The translations under genes and the position numbers were made by a program. Shown piece after piece: positions 59,545-64,000 of a stretch of DNA of 64,000 bases. Each line of letters starts with the position of its first letter. Within the stretch, counting starts at the first letter, position 1. A model generated the notes under the pieces. It did not search any database. It worked only from the letters and a program-made list of their open reading frames with translations, and was not told the origin of the DNA. This stretch comes from Paractinoplanes lichenicola. Lineage in GTDB: Bacteria; Actinomycetota; Actinomycetes; Mycobacteriales; Micromonosporaceae. Where the stretch lies: contig NZ_JAENHO010000001.1 in NCBI RefSeq assembly GCF_016785085.1, forward strand, positions 372,001-436,000. Reading direction: 5' to 3'.

Positions 59545-59994
59545 ATGAGGAAGACCTATCGGGTCCTCGCCTACGTCGTCGCGGCCGAGGTGGTCGTGCA
59601 GGCGATCGCCATCGCGTGGTTCGTCGCCGGGCTCGGTCATTGGGTCACCGGCGGCGGCGTGCTCGACAACGCGGCGATGGAGAGCGACGAGATCGCGTTC
59701 CCCGAGGTGTACGGCGTGATCGTGCACGGCATCAACGGCAGCATCGTCGTGCCGGTCGTCGCGCTGGCGCTGCTGATCGTCTCGTTCTTCGCCAAGATCC
59801 CGGGCGGGGTCAAGTGGGCGGTGGCGGTCTTCGTGCTCACCCTCGTGCAGGGTCAGCTCGGCTATCTCGGCCACGAGGTGCCGGCCGTCGGCGGGCTGCA
59901 CGGCCTGAACGCGCTCGCGCTGTTCGCGGTCGCCCTGATCACCGCGCGGCGGGCCCCGGCCCGGCAGCCCCGCCCGGAAGCGGCGGCGGTCTGA
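59545..59994 (+). CDS. DUF6220-like four-helix membrane protein
   Basis: 149 residues. Four hydrophobic segments: VLAYVVAAEVVVQAIAIAWF, VIVHGINGSIVVPVVALAL, VKWAVAVFVLTLVQGQLGYL and GLHGLNALALFAVALITARR. The buried His residues (VHGING, LGHEV, GLHGLN) recall heme- or copper-handling membrane proteins. ATG at 59545 with AGGAGG four bases upstream. It is one base from the multicopper oxidase start, so the two form a unit; it may deliver electrons or anchor the oxidase. Family name is from memory and uncertain; the fold description is direct. Confidence 0.72.
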   Translation: MRKTYRVLAYVVAAEVVVQAIAIAWFVAGLGHWVTGGGVLDNAAMESDEIAFPEVYGVIVHGINGSIVVPVVALALLIVSFFAKIPGGVKWAVAVFVLTLVQGQLGYLGHEVPAVGGLHGLNALALFAVALITARRAPARQPRPEAAAV

Positions 59995-59995
59995 C

Positions 59996-61372
59996 ATGCG
60001 CAGGTGGCGGCTGCTGGCCGCGGGCGCGGCCACGGTCGCGGTCGTCGGGCCGATCGGTTATCTGTGGCAGGACAGCCTGCTGCCGGAGACGTACTCGGCA
60101 ATGAGCATGGGGCACGCGGACGGCGGGGGCGGGCCGGCCCACGGTGCGCACGGCGGGGGCCGGCCGGTCTCCGAGTTCACCGTGGCCGCGGGCCGCCGGG
60201 CGGACGTGTCGATGACGTTGGTGACCCGGCTCGACAAGGGTCGATACACGGTCAACGGCACGACGCCCGGTCCCCCGGTGCTGGCCGCGAAGGGTCAGCT
60301 CGTCGAGGTCAGGCTGGTCAACGAGAACGTGCCCGGCGGCGTGACCCTGCACTGGCACGGCGTCGATGTGCCGGGCGCGATGGACGGGGTCGCCGGCGTG
60401 ACCCAGGACGCGGTCCGGCCCGGGCAGTCGTTCGTCTACCGGTTCGTCGCCGACCGGGCCGGCACGTACTGGTATCACTCGCACCAGATCTCGCACGAGC
60501 AGGTCATCAAGGGCCTGTTCGGCGCCGTGGTGATCGGCGGCGGCCCGACCGACGTGACCGCGCTGATCCACCTTTACAGCGGCGGCCGGCACACGGTGAA
60601 CGGCGTCGCGGCGGACCTGCCCGTCACCGCCGCCGCCGGGGCCAAGGTCCGGGTGCGGATCGTCAACACCGACAGCGGACCCACGTACGCCTGGACGGGC
60701 GCCCCGTACCGGCTGCTGGCGATCGACGGCACCGACGTACGGGAACCGACTTTGATCGCCGGGAAGTCCGTGCAGATCACCGCCGGGGGCCGGGCCGATC
60801 TCGAGGTCGTCGCGCCCGCCCGGATCCAGCTCGGCGGCAGCCCGGCCATCGTCCTCGGCTCCGGCGCCGCGCCCATCCCGAAGCCGCCGGCCACGCTCGA
60901 CCCGCTCACCTACGGCACGCCGGCGCCAGCGCCAGCCGTAAGCGCAAACAGGACATTCCGCTACGACATAGGGCGGCGGCTCGGCTTCGTCGACGGGCGG
61001 CCCGGCAACTGGTGGACGGTCAACGGGCACATGCTGCCCGACGTGCCGATGTTCGAGGTCAGCGCGGGTGACGTCGTACGGATGCGGATCAGCAACGACA
61101 GCGGCGAGGTGCACCCGATGCACCTGCACGGCCACCACATGCTCGTGCTGGCGCGCGACGGGGTGGCGGCGACCGGCAGCCCGTGGTGGACCGATTCACT
61201 CAACGTCGCCGACCACGAGACGTACGAGGTGATGCTCGTGGCCGACAACCCGGGCATCTGGTCGGACCACTGCCACAACCTCAAGCACGCCAAGGAGGGA
61301 CTCGTCGTGCACCTGATGTATGAGGGCGTCGCCACCCCGTACGTGATGGGTGGGGTCAACGAGCCGGAGTGA
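59996..61372 (+). CDS. Multicopper oxidase
   Basis: 458 residues. An N-terminal hydrophobic segment (LLAAGAATVAVVGPIGYLW) and a His/Gly-rich linker with MSMGHADG and HGAHGGG, possibly copper-binding, precede cupredoxin domains. Copper ligands are all visible: LHWHGVDV (about 119), YWYHSHQ (about 160), HPMHLHGHH (about 372) and DHCHNLKHAKEGLVVHLM (type-1 Cys with axial Met, about 424). It should oxidise a substrate at the T1 copper and reduce O2 to water outside the membrane; roles include copper tolerance or phenol oxidation. No Tat RRxFLK motif is seen. Its last 17 bp overlap the convergent kdpD gene. Confidence 0.92.
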   Translation: MRRWRLLAAGAATVAVVGPIGYLWQDSLLPETYSAMSMGHADGGGGPAHGAHGGGRPVSEFTVAAGRRADVSMTLVTRLDKGRYTVNGTTPGPPVLAAKGQLVEVRLVNENVPGGVTLHWHGVDVPGAMDGVAGVTQDAVRPGQSFVYRFVADRAGTYWYHSHQISHEQVIKGLFGAVVIGGGPTDVTALIHLYSGGRHTVNGVAADLPVTAAAGAKVRVRIVNTDSGPTYAWTGAPYRLLAIDGTDVREPTLIAGKSVQITAGGRADLEVVAPARIQLGGSPAIVLGSGAAPIPKPPATLDPLTYGTPAPAPAVSANRTFRYDIGRRLGFVDGRPGNWWTVNGHMLPDVPMFEVSAGDVVRMRISNDSGEVHPMHLHGHHMLVLARDGVAATGSPWWTDSLNVADHETYEVMLVADNPGIWSDHCHNLKHAKEGLVVHLMYEGVATPYVMGGVNEPE

Positions 61373-63833
61373 GCGGCCCGGCCGGCAGGGTGAGCACCAT
61401 CGTCAGGCCGCCGCCCGGGGTGTGCTCGGGCATGAGGGTGCCGCCCATCGCCTCGGTCAGGCCGCGCGACAGGGCCAGGCCGAGGCCGACGCCGGTGTGG
61501 TTGTCGCGGTCGCCGAGCCGCTGGAAGGGCAGGAACACGTCGCCCCAGCGATCCTCCGGGATGCCCGGCCCGTGATCGATGACCCGCAGCTCGAGGGTTG
61601 CGCCGAGCGTGCTGGCCGTGATCACCGGGGGCCGGCCGGGCGGGCTGTAGCGCAGGGCGTTGGCCACCACGTTGATCAAAACTTGCTGGAGCAGGCCGGG
61701 GTCGGCGTGCACGGGCGGCAGGTCGTCCGGGATGTGCACCACGACCGTACGCCCGTCCGGGCCGAGCTCGTCCAAAGCGCGGGGCACGGCGTCCTCCGCC
61801 CCGATGTCGACGGCCTGGACGCCCAGCGCGCCCGCCTGCAGCCGGCTCATGTCGAGCAGGTTGGTGACCAGCCGCACGAGCCGGTCCAGCGACTCGTCCG
61901 CCGTGGCCAGCAACTCCCGCCGGTCCTCCTCGCCGAAGTGCACCTCCTCGCTGCGCAGGCCCTCCACCGCGGCCTTGGCCGACGCGAGCGGCGTCCGCAG
62001 GTCGTGACTGACCGCGGCCAGCAACGCCGTACGCATCCGGTCGGCCTCGGCCAGGGGCTTGGCCGTGGCCGCCTCGGCCGCCAGCCGCTCCTGGCGCAGG
62101 GCGACGGTGGCCTGGGCCGCGAACGCCTCCACGATGCGCCGGTCGGACGCCTCGAGCGGGTGGCCGCGCAGCAACATCGTCACGTTGTCGTCGACCTTGA
62201 CCTCGACGTCGGGCTTCCGGGTCGACTCCCCCACCTGGGCCGCGACGACGCCGTGGTCGAGCAGCGTCACCGCGTCGAGGGTGAACGTCTCGCGCAGCCG
62301 CTCGAGCAGGGCCATCAGCGGCCGCTCGCCACGCAGCACGCCACCCGCGACGGTGGCCAGCGTCTGCGCGTCGGCCGAGGCCGCCGCGGCCTGCCGGGTC
62401 TTGCGGGCCGCCGTGTCGACCACCCAGCTCACCGCGAGCGCGACCACCACGAAGATCGCCAGCGCCAGCAGGTTGTCCCCCTCGGCGATGGTGAACTTGC
62501 CGAACGGCGGCGTGAAGAACCAGTTCAGCAGCAGCGACCCGGCCACGGCGGCTAGTAGCGCGGGCCACAGCCCCCCGATCAGCGAGACACCGATGACGGC
62601 AGCCAGGAACAGCAGGATGTCGTTGGTCAGAGAGAGCGCCGGGCCGGTCGCGAGGACAGCGGTCAGGGCGGGCAACCCGAGAGCCGTCGCCCCGAATCCC
62701 GTCACCTGGCGCCGCCGGGAGAGTGCGGCCGGACGGTTCTCTCGGCGGCCGTGAGCCGCACGTTCGTGCGACACCAGATGCACGTCGATCGAGCCCGACA
62801 TCGCCGTGGTGGTCACCCCGACCCCCGCCGAGAACAGCTGCGCCAGCTTCCCCCGGCTCGACGCGCCCAGCACGATCTGCGTCGCGTTCACGGCCCCCGC
62901 GAAATCGATCAGCGCCCGCGGCACGTCCGCCCCCACCACCTGGTGATACGTGCCGCCCAGGCTCTCCACCAGCACCCGCTGCCGGGCCAGCACCGCCGGA
63001 TCCGCCCCGGCCAGCCCGTCGTTGCGGCTCACGTGCACCGCCATCAGATCGGCACCCTTGTCCCGCGCGGCGATCCGAGCCGCCCGGCGGATCAGGGTGT
63101 CGCCCTCGGACCCACCGGTCAGCGCGACCACGATCCGCTCCCGCGTCTCCCACGTGGCGCTGATCCGATGCTCGGTCCGATACTTGTCGAGCTGCTCCTC
63201 CACCTTGTCGGCCAGCCACAACAACGCCAGCTCGCGCAGCGCGGTCAAGTTCCCCGTACGGAAATAATTGCCGAGCGCCGCGTCGACCTTCTCCGGCTGA
63301 TAGATGTTGCCGTGCGCCATCCGCCGCCGCAGCGCCTCCGGCGTCATGTCGACCAGCTCGACCTGCTCCGCCGCCCGCACCACCGCATCCGGCACGGTCT
63401 CGCGCTGCTGCGCCCCCGTGATCTGCGCGACGACGTCGTTGAGCGACTCCAGATGCTGAACGTTGACCGTGGTCAGCACGTCGATCCCCGCTTCGAGCAG
63501 CGTCTCGACATCCTGCCAGCGCTTGGCGTGCCGCGAGCCCGGCACGTTGGTGTGCGCCAGCTCGTCGACGATCGCCAGCTCGGGCCGCCGCGCCAGCACC
63601 GCATCGAGATCCATCTCGGTGAACTCGGCCCCGCGATACCCGACCCGCCGCCGGGGAACGACCTCCAGGTCGGCGATCATGGCCTGCGTGTGCTTGCGTC
63701 CGTGCGTCTCGACCAGCCCGACCACGACGTCGGTGCCGCGCTCAGCCCGCCGGTGCGCCTCCTCGAGCATCGTGTAGGTCTTGCCTACACCGGGCGCGGC
63801 ACCGAGGAAGATCCGAAGCTCACCTCTTGGCAT
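61356..63833 (-). CDS. kdpD: KdpD-type osmosensitive K+ channel histidine kinase
   Basis: 825 residues, full length. The N-terminal KdpD domain has GAAPGVGKTYTMLEEAHRR (Walker-A-like), ELAIVDELAHTNVPGSRHAK; a universal-stress-like domain follows (IVVALTGGSEGDTLI, VLGASSRGKL). Four transmembrane helices lie in the middle (PALTAVLATGPALSL to LAIFVVVALAVSWVV), then a GAF-like part, HisKA with SHDLRTPLASAKAAVEGL and HATPase NVVANALRYSPPG, DHGPGIPEDRWG. ATG at 63833 with GGAG upstream. It senses K+ limitation and phosphorylates KdpE; kdpE is not downstream here (a multicopper oxidase converges), so kdpE is elsewhere. kdpFABC probably lies just outside the right edge. Confidence 0.95.
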   Translation of the reverse strand: MPRGELRIFLGAAPGVGKTYTMLEEAHRRAERGTDVVVGLVETHGRKHTQAMIADLEVVPRRRVGYRGAEFTEMDLDAVLARRPELAIVDELAHTNVPGSRHAKRWQDVETLLEAGIDVLTTVNVQHLESLNDVVAQITGAQQRETVPDAVVRAAEQVELVDMTPEALRRRMAHGNIYQPEKVDAALGNYFRTGNLTALRELALLWLADKVEEQLDKYRTEHRISATWETRERIVVALTGGSEGDTLIRRAARIAARDKGADLMAVHVSRNDGLAGADPAVLARQRVLVESLGGTYHQVVGADVPRALIDFAGAVNATQIVLGASSRGKLAQLFSAGVGVTTTAMSGSIDVHLVSHERAAHGRRENRPAALSRRRQVTGFGATALGLPALTAVLATGPALSLTNDILLFLAAVIGVSLIGGLWPALLAAVAGSLLLNWFFTPPFGKFTIAEGDNLLALAIFVVVALAVSWVVDTAARKTRQAAAASADAQTLATVAGGVLRGERPLMALLERLRETFTLDAVTLLDHGVVAAQVGESTRKPDVEVKVDDNVTMLLRGHPLEASDRRIVEAFAAQATVALRQERLAAEAATAKPLAEADRMRTALLAAVSHDLRTPLASAKAAVEGLRSEEVHFGEEDRRELLATADESLDRLVRLVTNLLDMSRLQAGALGVQAVDIGAEDAVPRALDELGPDGRTVVVHIPDDLPPVHADPGLLQQVLINVVANALRYSPPGRPPVITASTLGATLELRVIDHGPGIPEDRWGDVFLPFQRLGDRDNHTGVGLGLALSRGLTEAMGGTLMPEHTPGGGLTMVLTLPAGPLTPAR

Positions 63834-63851
63834 GTGCGGGTCTCCGAGTTC

Positions 63852-63934
63852 AGATGTTGTCGCTCAGGTCGCCGGGGGCGCGGTGTTCCCAATTAGATGT
63901 TGTCGCTCAAGTCGCCGGGTGCGCGGCGTTCCCA
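63852..63934. repeat. 40-bp direct repeat upstream of kdpD
   Basis: Two 40-bp copies (63852-63891 and 63895-63934) starting AGATGTTGTCGCTCA and ending GTTCCCA, differing at about four positions, 43 bp apart. They occupy the gap before kdpD. A third partial AGATGTCGT lies near 63950. Confidence 0.75.
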
Positions 63935-64000
63935 TTCAGATCAAACCCGAGATGTCGTGCGTGGGTGGGGGGTTCGGACCGTCGCTCCCGCCGGGACGCG

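Overview
The window is very GC-rich with strongly GC-biased third codon positions. It carries a coelichelin-type hydroxamate siderophore locus, many Ser/Thr kinases and secreted proteins, KdpD, and a Lon gene behind a HAIR-like box. This points to a chromosomal segment of a filamentous actinomycete. A Micromonosporaceae (Actinoplanes-like) host is my best guess, but that is inference; no rRNA or marker gene is present to fix it. I saw no tRNA, rRNA, CRISPR array, transposase or phage gene.

Region 1 (1-19.9 kb) is a siderophore cluster. A giant NRPS runs off the left edge on the minus strand, with order A-MT-T-E / C-A-T-E / C-A-T / C... Behind it lie a lipoprotein binding protein, two FecCD permeases, a tiny coupled ORF, an ABC ATPase, an ornithine N5-monooxygenase and an N10-formyl-THF-dependent formyltransferase. 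Three iron-box (DmdR/IdeR-like) palindromes sit at the two divergent promoters. The third A domain reads DMENLGLIN, the N5-hydroxyornithine code, which fits the monooxygenase. The NRPS carries in-frame minisatellites in three linkers; the largest is about 15 copies of a 15-bp unit inside a condensation domain.

Region 2 (19.9-34.5 kb) is mixed housekeeping, signalling and transport: cupin plus quinone oxidoreductase behind a near-perfect 47-bp palindrome, a secreted CocE-type hydrolase, a membrane GGDEF-EAL protein, a receptor Ser/Thr kinase, a UDP-glucose pyrophosphorylase-type enzyme, a CPBP protease, a NarL-type two-component pair, and a CynX-like MFS transporter with a GntR regulator.

Region 3 (34.5-45.5 kb) is accessory and rearranged. 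A short non-coding stretch (about 35.50-35.71 kb) holds fragments matching three neighbouring genes in the same order, as if a duplicated copy had collapsed. A TetR gene is frameshifted. The most interesting unit is a translationally coupled pair: an LCAT-like serine hydrolase followed by a 1633-residue protein with a caspase-like H/C dyad, a STAND-type P-loop NTPase and long helical repeats. It looks like an undescribed or little-described conflict or cell-death system.

Region 4 (45.5-64 kb) has HAD phosphatase, Lon protease, two secreted beta-helix proteins (one a likely PL9 pectate lyase), a repeat-bearing lipoprotein with a tail-only paralog remnant, a PAS-GGDEF-EAL protein, an NCS2 permease coupled to a DUF1989 protein, a Ser/Thr kinase with an unusual catalytic loop, a DUF6220-like membrane protein paired with a multicopper oxidase, and KdpD. 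Many genes overlap by 4-25 bp, both in operons and convergently.
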